From Apoda limacodes (taxonomy: Eukaryota; Arthropoda; Insecta; Lepidoptera; Limacodidae): 64,000 bases of DNA. Shown here piece by piece: positions 10,059 to 20,840 of the stretch. The position numbers were made by a program, and so were the translations under genes. The notes beneath the pieces are model-generated. The model was not told the DNA's origin and made no database searches. It saw only the letters and a program-made list of their open reading frames with translations. The stretch covers positions 29,557,381-29,621,380 of the forward strand of contig OX291551.1 of NCBI GenBank assembly GCA_946406115.1, in the 5' to 3' direction. Numbering within the stretch: position 1 is the stretch's first letter; each line of letters starts with the position of its first letter.

Positions 10059-11762
10059 AATAAGAACATATAACATTTATAATTATCTGTAAAACGCGCA
10101 GTGACAACATTTTTTCATCGCGTTTTAAGCACTATTACAGCGATCTGGAGATGTTTTTGCGTATTGCGTGGGGTTTAATTTACTTAAGTGCATAGTGTGC
10201 AAAAATTCCGTGCTGTTTCCACAAACAGCAACAAATCTGTAGCAGACCACAGAAATCCGCATGCGATTATATCTCACCGTTTGCGCAATTTCGTTGTCAC
10301 ACCTTACAATTTTGAAAAAAAAACTTCCATCCGTCAAAATTAATCAATTGACTCCCTTTGTAAAATATTCAGGTTTATTTAAATGACCCTGACTTTACTC
10401 TAATAAATGCAAAAATAAAACAAAAAAAAGATATTCATTAACTTTTATGAATTATCTTCACCTTACCAACTTCCCAATAATCAAATTATTAAGTTTCAAC
10501 ATCATCATATGTCCAAATATTATGAGAATATTTTATATCAACCCATTAGTAATAATAAGATTTTTTTTATTACATATGTATTAAACATAACTTACGATTC
10601 GTAAGTCATGTTTATTGTACGGAACCAACGTCCTTTACCTTCGACTCGCGCTTAACACTAAAATATGTCAACATATCTTGACAAACTGCTATAATAAAAA
10701 AAAAATTATCCTACCTGTATTTTCCATTAACATAGTGCGCTATAGTTAAAGTAAGATATTACTATGTTATCTCCCTATCGTATCACTCGTCTCTAACTTC
10801 TCTATTTTTCGACTATTTTCTAGCTAATACGACAATACTAAGTTTGCTAAACCTAATTTTGACATACCCTAACATCAATCCTTATTTATTTTCCTGTAAA
10901 GTCAACTATCGATACGTCCTACACCCTTATCTGTACTCATCCGCTATTCGTATAACTACTACCCAATGTAATGTAGGCTATGCTCTACAATAACTTTCAT
11001 CCCATATCCTATTTCACAACTATTGAACTTTGCTCACCAACTGTTATTCAACTGTGATGTAAAACATGTACGAGTATATGTACAATCCGCATCCCTATAT
11101 CTTTTCGTCATACCAGTTCCTGGCTGCTATTTACTCATCCTACTTTATCTCTCAATAATTCATTTCACTTATGATTTCACTCCTATGTATATCTGCTAAT
11201 TGTAAACATTGATATTTATTTACCTTTTTTTTGACGTTACTCATTTGATCTATCAACCTGTCATAGAATTAAATCCCTTATCCAACCTCCCTATTCTATT
11301 CATAATCGCCATATACTAAATAAAAAAAACCAACCTAATTCATGACATATTTCTGACGCTATAACCTTTTCACCTAGAGCTCTTTATATATACATATAAA
11401 ATAAAATTTGTTCGTATGTACAACTAAAACTAAACTAACCTATTATATATAGAAAAATTAAACTATTTCATTATAACTTTGCCCTACTCCTAAATATCTC
11501 TCCTAGTCCGAATGTTTAGAAACATTGCATTTTTATTATGCAATACCCTTGTTATTACGTACGGGCCTTTAAAAATTTACCTTAATTTATAAGAAAAACC
11601 TGACGTGATTTTTTTTGCTATGTGGTGACGTCTTCATTGTTTAATATAGTTTCGGCGCAAACGCACTTTACCACTCAAGGAGAACAGGATTCAAATTTTT
11701 TTCGTCCCTAAAGCAACAGTGCTAACTTGCGATAGTTCAGCACAATATATTTTTTTTATATA
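10059..11762. other. AT-rich stretch, partly G-poor, probable decayed leader or gag of the Ty3 element
   Basis: From about 10,440 to 11,520 the plus strand has roughly two to three times more C than G on the rows I counted, and no long open frame. It leads into the Ty3/gypsy protease at 11,763, so it may hold that element's lost leader and gag. I see no gag motif, zinc knuckle or 5' LTR. Confidence 0.35.
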
Positions 11763-12020
11763 GGTAACAAAAAATGTAAGTTTTTATGGGACAGTGGTGC
11801 CTCAGTTTGCTTAATTTCTAAAAAAAGTATTAGGTACCTAGTAAATTTCCGTCACAATCCTGTAATCTCATCATAAATGGAATTGGTGGGAAAGTCTGAG
11901 CTTCCAGTCTCACAAATACTTTGCTAACAGCGCATAATGGCAGTCAGTCTCTATGTGAGTTATATGTACTTGACTATTTACCATGTAACGCAGATGGTAT
12001 AATTGGTTTAAACTTGCAAA
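11763..12020 (+). pseudogene. retroviral-type aspartic protease relic of the Ty3 element
   Basis: The frame at 11,763 gives C-K-F-L-W-D-S-G-A-S-V-C-L-I-S, with the D-S-G-A active-site loop of a retroviral-type aspartic protease. After a frameshift the flap and C-terminal parts appear: N-G-I-G-G, then a T…A-H-N-G-S segment and L-P-C-N-A-D-G-I-I-G-L-N, equivalent to the conserved D-G-I-I/L-G-L/M-D block. The enzyme would cleave the Gag-Pol polyprotein. Frameshifts and stops inactivate it. Confidence 0.75.
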
Positions 12021-12313
12021 AATATGCCTTATACATTAATGTACGAAGGAGGTTTATAATATTACAGATTGGCTATAATAAGTGCAAGTTGTTACTGTAC
12101 AGCGACAAACAAAGTATGCATACAGCGAATCGGTGAGAAGTGAATCGGTGCATTTTATACAGGTAGGTAGGTAATATAAACTATGACTGTTTAGTCTCAG
12201 GCTTAGAATTACGAGAAGGTATTTTTATTACTAATTCTATAGGACGACCGAGAAATGGTAAAATACCTATTCGCATACTGAACGCGACTGAAAATGAAGT
12301 CACATTAAATGAG

Positions 12314-13595
12314 GTGCGGCCTCACTTACAACGATTAAGCGATTATAAAATTTGTTCTTTTGATAGGAGTTCTGTAAATGCTGATAGAGTAAAAAATCTT
12401 TTTAGCTCATTACAATCAAACCATTTGTCCGACGAAGAAAGAACGTCTATAGAAAATCTATGTGCAAAATTTTCAGATATTTTTCATATTAAAGGAGATA
12501 AGTTATCTACAACGGATTTATACGAGCAAACTATTAATATTAAATCATACGCAGAACCAATTTTCGTAAAACAATATAGATTACCGCATGCTCATAAAGA
12601 CGAAATAAATAGGCAAATAGATAGATAATATGTATAAAGAAGGAATCATAGAACCAGCCAATAGTCAGTGGTCAAGCCCAATACTATTAGTTCCGAAAAA
12701 GATTGATTCCAATGGTCAGAAAAAATTTAGATTAGTTATCGATTACCGAAAATTAAACGAACGCATTCAGGATGACAAATTTCCGCTTCCTGACATTACG
12801 GAAATATTAGATTCGCTATCGGGTGCTATATATTTTACTCATTTAGACCGTCTTTCTGCCTACTACCAATGCAAATTAAATGAAAACAGCAGGGACGACA
12901 CCGCTTTTTCTTCAGGTAAATGGAGAATGAAACGACTACCCATGGGCCTAAAAATTTCACCAAATTCGTTTTCTAGAATGATAACAATGGCTTTATCGGG
13001 TTTAACGTATGAAAAATGTTTTGTTTATTTGGATGATATAATTGTTTTCGGAAATAACTTAGAAAATCATAACAAAAACCTATTGGATGTATTTTTACGT
13101 CTCAGAGATGTTAACCTAAAATAAAATCCAGAAAAATGCGATTATCTTAAGAAAGAAATTTTGTATCTGGGTCATACAGTCACTTCAGAAGGCGTTTTGC
13201 CAGATCCAGAAAAACTTAGAGTTTTAAAAGAGTGGCCTGTTCCAAAAAATGTGAAAGAGGTACAAAGATTTGTAGCATTTGCCAATTATTATAGAAAATT
13301 TATAAAAAATTTCGCCGAAATAGCAGGACCATTATATCAGTTATTAAATAAAAATGCTGTGTTTAATTGGGATATTACCTGCAAAAATGGATTTGAACAT
13401 TTTAAAAATTGTTTAACAACACCACCCGTTCTTCAAAAACTCGATTTTTCAGAAAATAATACATTTTGTTTAACCACAGATGCTTCAGGTTATGCAGTAG
13501 GAGCAGTTTTGTCAAAAGGAGACAATAGACCAGTAGCTTACGCGAGTAGACGATTGAATAAGGCAGAATGTAACTATCCCACGATAGATTTTTGA
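12314..13595 (+). pseudogene. Ty3/gypsy reverse transcriptase, interrupted
   Basis: The N-terminal linker (12,314-12,628) contains L-C-A-K-F-S-D-I-F-H and K-Q-Y-R-L-P. A one-base frame change near 12,629 leads into the RT core: G-I-I-E-P…S-P-I-L-L-V-P-K-K, then R-L-V-I-D-Y-R-K-L-N. Next is a catalytic block reading T-H-L-D-R-L-S-A-Y-Y-Q (family F-S-x-L-D), L-P-M-G-L-K, and the polymerase motif F-V-Y-L-D-D-I-I-V-F. A single in-frame TAA near 13,122 (probably from TTA) interrupts L-K/N-P-E-K-C. The frame resumes with Y-L-G-H-T-V-T-S-E-G and F-A-N-Y-Y-R-K-F-I. Both Asps of YLDD are intact. Confidence 0.92.
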
Positions 13596-13859
13596 CCCTA
13601 TCTCTATGGGCGCAAATTCAAAATTTACACGGATTATAAACCATTAGTATACTTATTTGGAATGAAAGATCCGTCAAGTAGGCTTATGAAATTTCGCTTG
13701 GCTCTGGAAGAGTATGATTTTACAGTTGAATATCTAAAGGGTGCTGAGAACGTGGCTGCAGACTCGTTGTCACTCCTAACAATGACATGTAAGGATTTGA
13801 AAGTGACGTCAGAGTGTTCTGTGAATGTTATGATGCGTGCACAGAAAAGAAAGTTGTAA
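13440..13859 (+). pseudogene. Ty3/gypsy RNase H, internally deleted
   Basis: T-T-D-A-S-G-Y-A-V-G-A-V-L-S and P-V-A-Y-A-S-R-R-L-N mark the start of the RNase H domain. At about 13,595 a TGA falls where the E-K-E-L helix normally lies, and roughly a dozen residues are missing. The frame then resumes with P-Y-L-Y-G-R-K-F-K-I-Y-T-D-Y-K-P-L and Y-L-K-G-A-E-N-V-A-A-D-S-L-S. Loss of the helix carrying a catalytic Glu should abolish activity. Confidence 0.88.
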
Positions 13860-14289
13860 GATGAGTGTGACAGGACTCCGACGGATGTTATGGTTCCTCC
13901 TGGGTTATGGCCAAAACTCGTAGAAACTCATATCAAACCGAAGGTGAAAATGACATTTATGAATGAAAGAGATTTACGGAAGTTACGAAAGTTAAATAAA
14001 ATTGAGAAAGAAAATTAATTATGTAGTTTTGTGCCAACGAAGCACACTTTATATATAAATCTATCTTACAATTCCCGGCAGCCGAATTTGTAAGAGAACT
14101 AGCAGAGTTTTGTAAGAAGATTAAAGTTGATGAATTATACGTATTAAGAGATAAAAATAATAAAGAGTTTATCGAAAAATTAGTAGAAGAAATAAAAGAT
14201 AAAAAATGGTTGCAAATGAACATTAGTATACCGCGATTATGTATATTAAATGACGTCATAAAAATTTATGACGACGATGACAGAAAAGT
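13860..14289 (+). pseudogene. spacer between RNase H and integrase of the Ty3 element
   Basis: This AT-rich, Lys/Glu-rich reading (for example R-E-L-A-E-F-C-K-K-I-K and I-E-K-L-V-E-E-I-K-D-K-K) is in broken forward frames. Its place in the polyprotein suggests the linker before the integrase zinc domain. No catalytic motif is expected here. The minus-strand frame at 13,957-14,259 is its shadow. Confidence 0.5.
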
Positions 14290-15245
14290 AATATTAAATG
14301 ATTTTCATATTCTGCCAACAAGCGGTCACGCAGGAATAAAGCGTATGTATAATAACATTAGAACGTTGTGATAGTTGTCAAAAACAAAAATATACGACTC
14401 ATATTAAAGAGCCAATGTCAATTACAAGTACGGCTCACACAGCTTTTGAAAAAATATTCCTAGATATAGTCGGACCATTAGATGTAGATAATAATAACTA
14501 TACGTATATTTCAACGCTTCAATGCGAGTTAAATAAATATGTGGAGGCATACCCTTTAGTTACAAAAACAAGTACAGAAGTAGCAAGAACGTTTGTCAAT
14601 AATTTTATCCTAAGGTACGGAATTCCAAAAGATATTGCCACAGATCGGGGCACGGAATTTCTGTCTACAATTTTCAAAGAAGTATGTAAATTGCTAAACA
14701 TCGAAAAATTTAACTCAACAAGTTATAGACACCAATCAATAGGTAGTTTAGAAGTATCACATAAACATTTAGGTTCATTTTTGAGAATAAATTGCGATAA
14801 AAATCCAACTAATTGGAGCACATGGTTACCATTTTGGTCATTTTCTTATAATACATCAGTACATTCTTTTACAGGCTATACACCTTATGAAATGGTTTTT
14901 GGTAAAAAAAATCCATTGCCATCTAATTTAACTAAAGAAGTAATAGATCCGTTATATAACTATGAAGATTATCCGTTAGAATTAAAATACCGATTACAAG
15001 TTTCGCAAAAATGTGCCCGAGATAACTTAATATCTAGTAAAGAACATAGAAAAGACAGGTATGACACCTTTATAAATCCAATTTCCTACAAAGCAAATGA
15101 CAAAGTACTTGTAAAAAGTGAAAATGTAAATAAACTTCAACAATTGTATCAAGGACCATTTTTAGTTATAAGAGAATTACCACCAAATGTGGAAATTAGA
15201 TTAGATAATGGTAAAACAGATTTAGTACAATCGAAAGAAGAATAG
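14290..15245 (+). pseudogene. Ty3/gypsy integrase
   Basis: The zinc-binding H-H-C-C domain is present in pieces: H-I-L-P-T-S-G-H-A-G-I near 14,310, then a stop and a deletion, then C-D-S-C-Q-K-Q. The core is one open frame of 276 codons from 14,415. It has D-I-V-G-P-L (first Asp), T-D-R-G-T-E-F (second Asp), the S-I-G-S-L-E block (Glu) and G-Y-T-P-Y-E-M-V-F-G, so the D-D-E triad is retained. The C-terminus has the G-P-F-L-V-I…I-R-L-D-N-G module typical of gypsy integrases. It would join element cDNA to host DNA in the nucleus. Only the zinc domain is clearly damaged. Confidence 0.92.
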
Positions 15246-15440
15246 AACAAAGTTATATAAAGAGTAGTAAAGTAAATCTGCGCAACTAATTTAATAAACA
15301 TAAATAAATAAAACTATGTAATACTTAATTCTCATGTGTCTGAAGATTTTTTTGTTGACTGTACTTATATGTATGTGATGTATTCTTAATGCTTAAGTAG
15401 GTACCTACGTATGATTAGAAAGCGCTTGTAAGAAAAATAG

Positions 15441-15832
15441 TGTAGTAAATAAGTTATTAGTATATAAAATCAACTACGTTCCCTAATATAACTAATCTTA
15501 GTACTTATTATGTGTTCAACAATGAGTGTCTTTTTAATCGTAATAAAGCGCAAGTCTTTCATAACATGAATATTGGTATACGAGTATGTATAAAATTGTA
15601 TAACTTGTAACTTAAGCTCCGTCTCGTTGCTTAGCGATAAGAGCGCGAGGCGTCCGGAATGCCACCCGTGCATAAATATGTACCTAAGTCGTACCAATGT
15701 GTTCTGAACCTGTAAATCATTATTCATTTTGTTCATATGTTTAATAATAACTCATTACGAAAAATAATAAAAAGAGTAGTAATAAATGACTCGTTGAACA
15801 TATAAGGTTGTTTCCTTTGTCCCGATCCTACA
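15441..15832 (+). repeat. probable 3' LTR of the Ty3 element
   Basis: The sequence starts TGTAGTAAATAAG and ends CGATCCTACA, giving matched TGTAG/CTACA ends. It sits about 200 bp after the integrase stop, preceded by a purine-rich AAGAAAAATAG that could be the polypurine tract. TATA-like boxes are at about 15,461 (TATATAAAATC) and 15,588 (TATAAAATTG), and AATAAA-type signals at about 15,541 and 15,778. With no second copy in the window the boundaries rest on the terminal motifs alone. Confidence 0.55.
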
Positions 15833-16318
15833 CTGTGGGCACATATTATATTTAATGTCACTCTGATGACACTGTCATAGAGTCTACTCCATCAACGACT
15901 AAATCTTCCGCAAATTTGGTGACTACACCAGACAGCTGTGCAATAGTTAATAATGACCTGCTTACCCTCTTTTTCAACATCGAGCCCATTCAAAATAATC
16001 TGTGCGTGCAAATTATCTAACGCAGTGAAAATATCCCTCTGCATAAGGCAGGTTATCTTTTCTATATCAAATATCGTTATGGCATTGTAATAAAATATTC
16101 GCTTTTGCACGGAATAATCGTAAACTATTCGCTTTTGCATGTTAAATTTACAAATAGAAATTAGCTTATGCTAATTTCCTTTTCGAGGTTTGGCTCGATT
16201 ACACCATAATATGTCACTGCCCCTCGCAACTCACTGGCGGGTTGTTCGCTAAGAGGTACTGGGGTTGTACCGCTACTCTTACCCCAGTAAGATTCGAGGA
16301 TTCTCGTCAAGATGTGGG
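15833..16318. other. intergenic, unassigned
   Basis: The minus-strand frame 15,892-16,140 (82 codons) and the GC-richer patch at 16,180-16,310 may be remains of mobile elements, but I see no motif. The word TATTCGCTTTTGCA is repeated near 16,097 and 16,127. Confidence 0.35.
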
Positions 16319-16440
16319 AATCAAACAGGATTAGGGGTGTTCCTTTTTGTTTTTTATTCACCCCTCTACTTTACTACATCGCTGACAATGTTTTACTATT
16401 AATATATATATAAAAGGTACACCCCTAATCCTGTTTGATT
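16319..16440. repeat. 22-bp perfect inverted repeat with 78-nt loop
   Basis: The left arm 16,319-16,340 (AATCAAACAGG, ATTAGGGGTGT) and the right arm 16,419-16,440 are exact reverse complements. The loop is AT-rich, and a TA microsatellite follows at 16,443-16,467. It could be a small fold-back element or paired element ends. Confidence 0.85.
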
Positions 16441-16467
16441 TTATATATATATATATATATATATAAC

Positions 16468-17441
16468 TCATTTTACTACATAACTTTAAGTTGTTTTGCT
16501 CCTGAACTTAAGACATCTTTGAGATATTGCTTGTACACAATATTTGCTTGTACACAATATTTTCTCTACCCTTAAGGACGAAGACGTCTTCATCGTCGTT
16601 TATCTAATTATTAATGGAAAATCATAAAAATCTACATATTTTTCTATATTTTTTCACTCAACTGTCATTCTACTTGTATTCGTTTTTCTTCCAATTGTTT
16701 TGGTATGAAAAACACTTCATTTTCCTTATAAAAGCGACTTAACGATAGATACGTGTAAGGTTAATAATAATAAGATTGTATCTCTTCCACTTCCTTTGTT
16801 ACAGTACCTGCTACAGTTACTCCCCGACCTGTTAAAGTACGTAGGCAATGTTTAAAAAAGTAATTCGAACGCTTATAGTTTCGTCATGTATTTTCAATCA
16901 TTTGTTTATACGATTCCCTAGATGTGTGGAAAAATACGAACACTTGTACTTACCTTTCCGTTTTTCTTATCATTCGTCCGTTTTACTGATTTATGGTTTT
17001 GACAAAATAACTAAGGAAAGTTCTAAGTTTCTTAATTATTGACTTTAAATAGGGTAACTAAAAATTAAAAAAAATAACTTTTTTTTAACAAAAACATAAA
17101 AATGATAATATTAATAATTCAAAATGATTCAAAAGTGCTGTTTTAAAGTCTACATGAGTAAAAAAGTTTTGAGTTTGACTATTATTTTAACAAAAACATA
17201 AACCGACTTTAAATCCGCTTAAAAGCAAAAAATGAGCCCATAAAGCAGACTTATTACAAAACATTCAACTACATGTTTAATTCGCGTTGAAGTCGAGTGC
17301 CCCTGCCCCTGCAAGCAGAAAAACTGACAGAACATTTAGTCACAGTTTCTTTATCAGGTGCCAACAGAACCTTTTACCTATCTTTACTTGCCTATATTTA
17401 GCAATCAATTTTAAGTGGAATAAAACATGTAGCTAATTAGC
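16468..17441. other. AT-rich stretch, no gene recognised
   Basis: A 17-bp word containing GCTTGTACACAATATT is tandemly doubled at about 16,528-16,562. The 64-aa frame at 16,848-17,042 has no domain. Nothing else is interpretable. Confidence 0.4.
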
Positions 17442-19833
17442 TTAATTGGTAGAGTTTTGAATTTTGGTGTGGTTGTTCACTAAGACCTCCCGTTGAACAT
17501 ACTAAAAGTCCCCATCGATAGCTGTTGTGCTCGCGCTACCATCTTGGAAAACAGGTACCCTTTTTTAATTTTTTGCTTATATCTCAGAAATTATTGCTGA
17601 TACGGAAAAACGTGTATGTAAAAATTATAGATTATTAAATATCCTATAATAAAGCTCATACTATATATTACTATTATATCTCTAGTATTTTATACTACTA
17701 CTAGCTGGAATCCGGCGTTAAAGAAGAAAATTATTATTTTTTTGCTGCCGATATACCGTTCGTTTCATGTTTACTCCAAAATGGCTTAAATATATTTTTA
17801 AGATTTATTTCGCGAAACTACGAAGAGAGAAAGAGAGATTAGCGGACGAGAAAGAAAGAAAAAGGGAGGGGAGGAGAATAGGTAAATACATTTTGTGACA
17901 TGATGTGTATGGCTCGGTCGGAATGTGTTTTTGGGCCACTTGATGGGTATAAGTACCACGAAATAGCCGCGACTGGCTATCAATACCGAAATGCCATGAC
18001 CAGCCATCAACTGATCGTAGGTGTGCCTCACTTTCCATAAAAACTTAGGCAACTTATTCTGATTTACGTGTATGTAAATGTTTATAGTTACCAAGCACCG
18101 TTTATAGTACTGCAATACTACCAATCGTCATAGGCTGGAAATACTTGATGTAGCGCGTTCACATAACGTAAGCCTAGGCTTCTGTATCTAGCTAGATGGA
18201 TTTGGCTTTGAATTTCTTCACCCATATGTCGCTTTGACTCCTATCCGACAAAGGCGTATTCAAGAAAGCCCTTAAAAACTTATTAGCTTAAAGCAACTAG
18301 ATGGCATCCACTCTTATTTATTAGATCTAACGACTAATTGACGTGACATCGAATCTTACCAGTCAGTAAGTTACGCTACCATCAGCGAGTGCTCTAAACA
18401 AGCGTTCACCCAACGCCGCACAACGACAACGTAACAATTATTCCTCTGCGGAAGACTAGACACCTTCTACAAAAGTGTCAAGAAGGCTACAGACGTACAA
18501 AAAGCAGTCACGAAAACGCGATGGAAGGGATGTAGCCTGGCCTCCAGGCTAACTGGAGCTATAAATCTATTGAAGTCGACACCCTAAGCGCCAAGCTTTC
18601 CTTCCAAAGAATAAATTAATTCCTGTGACGACGACTAAAAGCAGACTGCAGCACTAAACCAGTAGACACCAATCATGACCACAAGGTAGACAGTGAGGTC
18701 AAAAGTAGATGCGCTCTCGCGCCGCTTACCTCTCTACCTCCTGTTATTGCAGGCGAAGTTCTGCAGACTATCAAAATTAGGTTTACCCCTGGTTAATTAT
18801 TAATAATTATTTTTAACGGGGCGATGTCGAACAACATTGTTTCGCGACGTAGTTAGGCTAAAAATGTCCTAAGCACTCCTCATATAATTTAGTTAGCTTA
18901 TTGCTTTGAGTTAACTTTTTTAACGGGTACTACCACCACGGTTACGTAATTTCATAGAAACTAAGTATAGACTTCTTCACCAAAGTCATTTCGGATATTG
19001 GGCACCAGAACAGGGTTACTGCATCACAGATTTTACGGAGCACATTTATACCTATAGGTGCGCCATTTCTCGACGTGGCGACAGCGTTCAATAAATTCTA
19101 CACACCGGTTTTTAAGCTGTTACATTTATAAGCTGTTCCACATACACTGAGATCGCTCTTAACTGGTTTTTATTTTATGCACTTGACAATAGCAGCTTGC
19201 GAGTGACTGTTGGGAGACAGGTTCGAGGAGAGAGATCTAATGACAGCAGGAATAAGATCTAGTTGTGGTAAGCTGATTATTTCAGTCATAATGTTAGAAT
19301 TGAGTTTGTTTATCAGTCTGTTGAGAACCTTGCCATTGTCCTACTCAGGATAGGTGGTTTTTATCGGAATCAGACGCGATGATGATCGGCTGATGGCTGG
19401 TCGGTCTAGCCTATTATCTATTGTTACTCACCAAGCGGACTCCGCCCTGCTATACACATCATGTGGCATAATGCATCTGCCCCTGAATTACCTCTCCCCT
19501 TCTCTCTCTCTCTTTCTCTCTCATCATCTCTGTCGGTCTTTCTATCTCTAGGTAGTGTCATGGAATAAGTTTTTTGAAGATATATATGATCATTTTAGGA
19601 GGAAACAGAAACAAAACTGTACATCGATAGCAAAAATAATAAAAAAAAAAAGTGTATTAGTGATACATAAATAAGATATCTTATTAGTTTTTGTAAACAC
19701 GGTTTTATCGTATCAATAATTATTGCCAAGATATAAGCAAAAAACTGAAAAACGCAACAGGTATCGATGGTGGACAGGTAACGGGAGGTCTAAATGAACA
19801 TGTACGACCAAAATTCAAAAATCTACCAATTAA
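17442..19833. mobile_element. fold-back element with ~0.5-kb inverted arms
   Basis: The left arm (about 17,442-18,025) and right arm (about 19,360-19,833) are diverged reverse complements along their length. Matched landmarks include TTAATTGGTAGA then TTTTGAATTTTGGT, AGACCTCCCGTT, TTTTTTGCTTATATCT, a purine/pyrimidine tract (GAGAGAAAGAGAG against CTCTCTCTCTTTCTC) and the word TGATGGCTGGTC. The outermost bases (TAGCTTAATTGGTAGAG at 17,437) fit the tRNA A-box consensus, so the arms may derive from a tRNA-headed SINE. The spacer contains a Jockey relic. ORFs in both arms are mirror images of this repeat, not genes. Confidence 0.75.
18200..19280 (+). pseudogene. Jockey-type LINE ORF2 relic inside the fold-back
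   Basis: The clearest block, about 18,660-18,790, reads P-V-D-T-N-H, then V-D-S-E-V-K-S-R-C-A-L-A-P-L-T-S-L-P-P-V, then G-E-V-L-Q-T-I-K. This is the linker before the RT domain of Jockey elements; compare the equivalent region of the 5.2-7.1 kb copy. At about 19,010-19,125 a second block gives H-Q-N-R-V…Q-I-L-R followed by A-P-F-L-D-V-A-T-A-F-N-K, a decayed form of the catalytic F-x-D-V-A-K-A-F-D-K box. Near 19,195 L-R-V-T-V-G-R follows. The upstream part (18,200-18,650) has weak resemblance to the end of the endonuclease. The intervening RT motifs are lost. Confidence 0.65.
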
Positions 19834-19901
19834 TGTTTTTTCATTTTCTAATTTGTTTTGACTAGTGAGTTTACCTGAAACAGATACACTGCGATCGAAT
19901 C

Positions 19902-20840
19902 TTACCCTCCTACAAGTTCTTTCACACTTTTGGTTTTAGGAAGTGTAGGCAAGAACCAAATAACTCTCTTGATCCGCTTTAAACCTACACATTTAACTTC
20001 CTCCACATTTATAAATCTATCATAAAGGACGCTGCAGTTTATCAAATTTCTGCAGCTCCTGTTGTATTCATGTAATATCAAAAAATGTACCTCCTTAAGT
20101 TTTTTATCTAATTTTCGATAATCCACGCAAAATTTATTATTATCATACCCAACTAATACTATAGGACTTGCGTATTATCTTCGCGATTCACGTATTAACC
20201 CTATCTTTGATTACCCCTTGCACTAATTCTACAACAATCTATTGCTGAGCGTTCGTCGTTCTATATGGCTGTTGATACACTGGCGTATCTTCAATTAATT
20301 ATATTTAAACCGAAGCCAAGTTACACCTTCCTAACTTAGGTTCATCATGCAAACCTCCGCTATTATCGATTAAACAGAATGCAGCTTCTCTCGCTCATCC
20401 CTACCTTACTAATTCAAAATATTAAATTCATATGCTTATGGCCCTTTATCATACGAGTCGTTCATTACTATTTTAATAGCAAAAACATTATAAACATTTT
20501 ATGGCAATAAACATATGACATCAACCAGGAAAAAGACATATGTATCTTATTTGTGATACACTTGCTGCACATTTTTGACAAAAATCGAGCCCTAAAATTG
20601 GAAATTGACATTCTATAGCAACAATGAAATCTTTTAAGTGATTCCTCTGCTACCTTGATATGGATATGTCGCAGTCTATATTCTGAAAACATTGCTCCAT
20701 TAGTGGACACCATACCTGCCCTATATGTTTTCACGTTTTCTATGCGTAAATAAGCTTTCACAAACTCCTGGTAAAATCTACAATTCGGTTCCTGTGTAGG
20801 ATATCTTTTATCCACATAAATCAATTGGGATTCTGAACAA
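19902..20840 (-). pseudogene. second Ty3/gypsy pol relic (protease to RT)
   Basis: In minus-strand order, 20,468-20,824 carries Q-E-P-N-C-R-F-Y-Q-E-F-V-K-A-Y and S-T-N-G-A-M-F, plausible for the protease region. At about 20,235-20,275 the reading is P-V-Y-Q-Q-P-Y-R-T-T-N-A-Q-Q, followed by V-V-E-L-V-Q-G-V-I-K, the RT N-terminus. After a frameshift V-D-Y-R-K-L-D-K-K appears near 20,100-20,126, the conserved RT motif. The 19,902-20,090 part ends with L-P-K-T-K-S-V-K-E-L-V-G, the 'P-x-P-x-T-x-K-x-V-R-x-F-L-G' block of the connection region. The catalytic YLDD segment between these is deleted. It differs in sequence from the 12-15 kb element, so it is another lineage. Confidence 0.75.

Larger units (their letters stand above)
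11763..15832 (+). mobile_element. Ty3/gypsy LTR retrotransposon, decayed, 5' end missing
   Basis: Protease, reverse transcriptase, RNase H and integrase follow in the Ty3/gypsy order on the plus strand, then a probable 3' LTR at 15,441-15,832. The integrase core (H-Q-S-I-G-S-L-E) and TGTAGT-type LTR start recall the mdg1/412 group (family knowledge, moderate certainty). Stops, a frameshift and internal deletions show it is inactive. No 5' LTR copy of the 15.4-15.8 kb sequence is visible upstream. Confidence 0.88.

Noticed and set aside
15892..16361. Two minus-strand ORFs (82 and 66 codons) as host exons
   Set aside because: No domain, splice context or start context; probably transposon remnants, left unassigned.
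17798..18124. 108-codon minus ORF and its plus-strand counterpart at 19,354-19,551
   Set aside because: Both are mirror images within the fold-back arms. Their similarity reflects the inverted repeat, not protein conservation.
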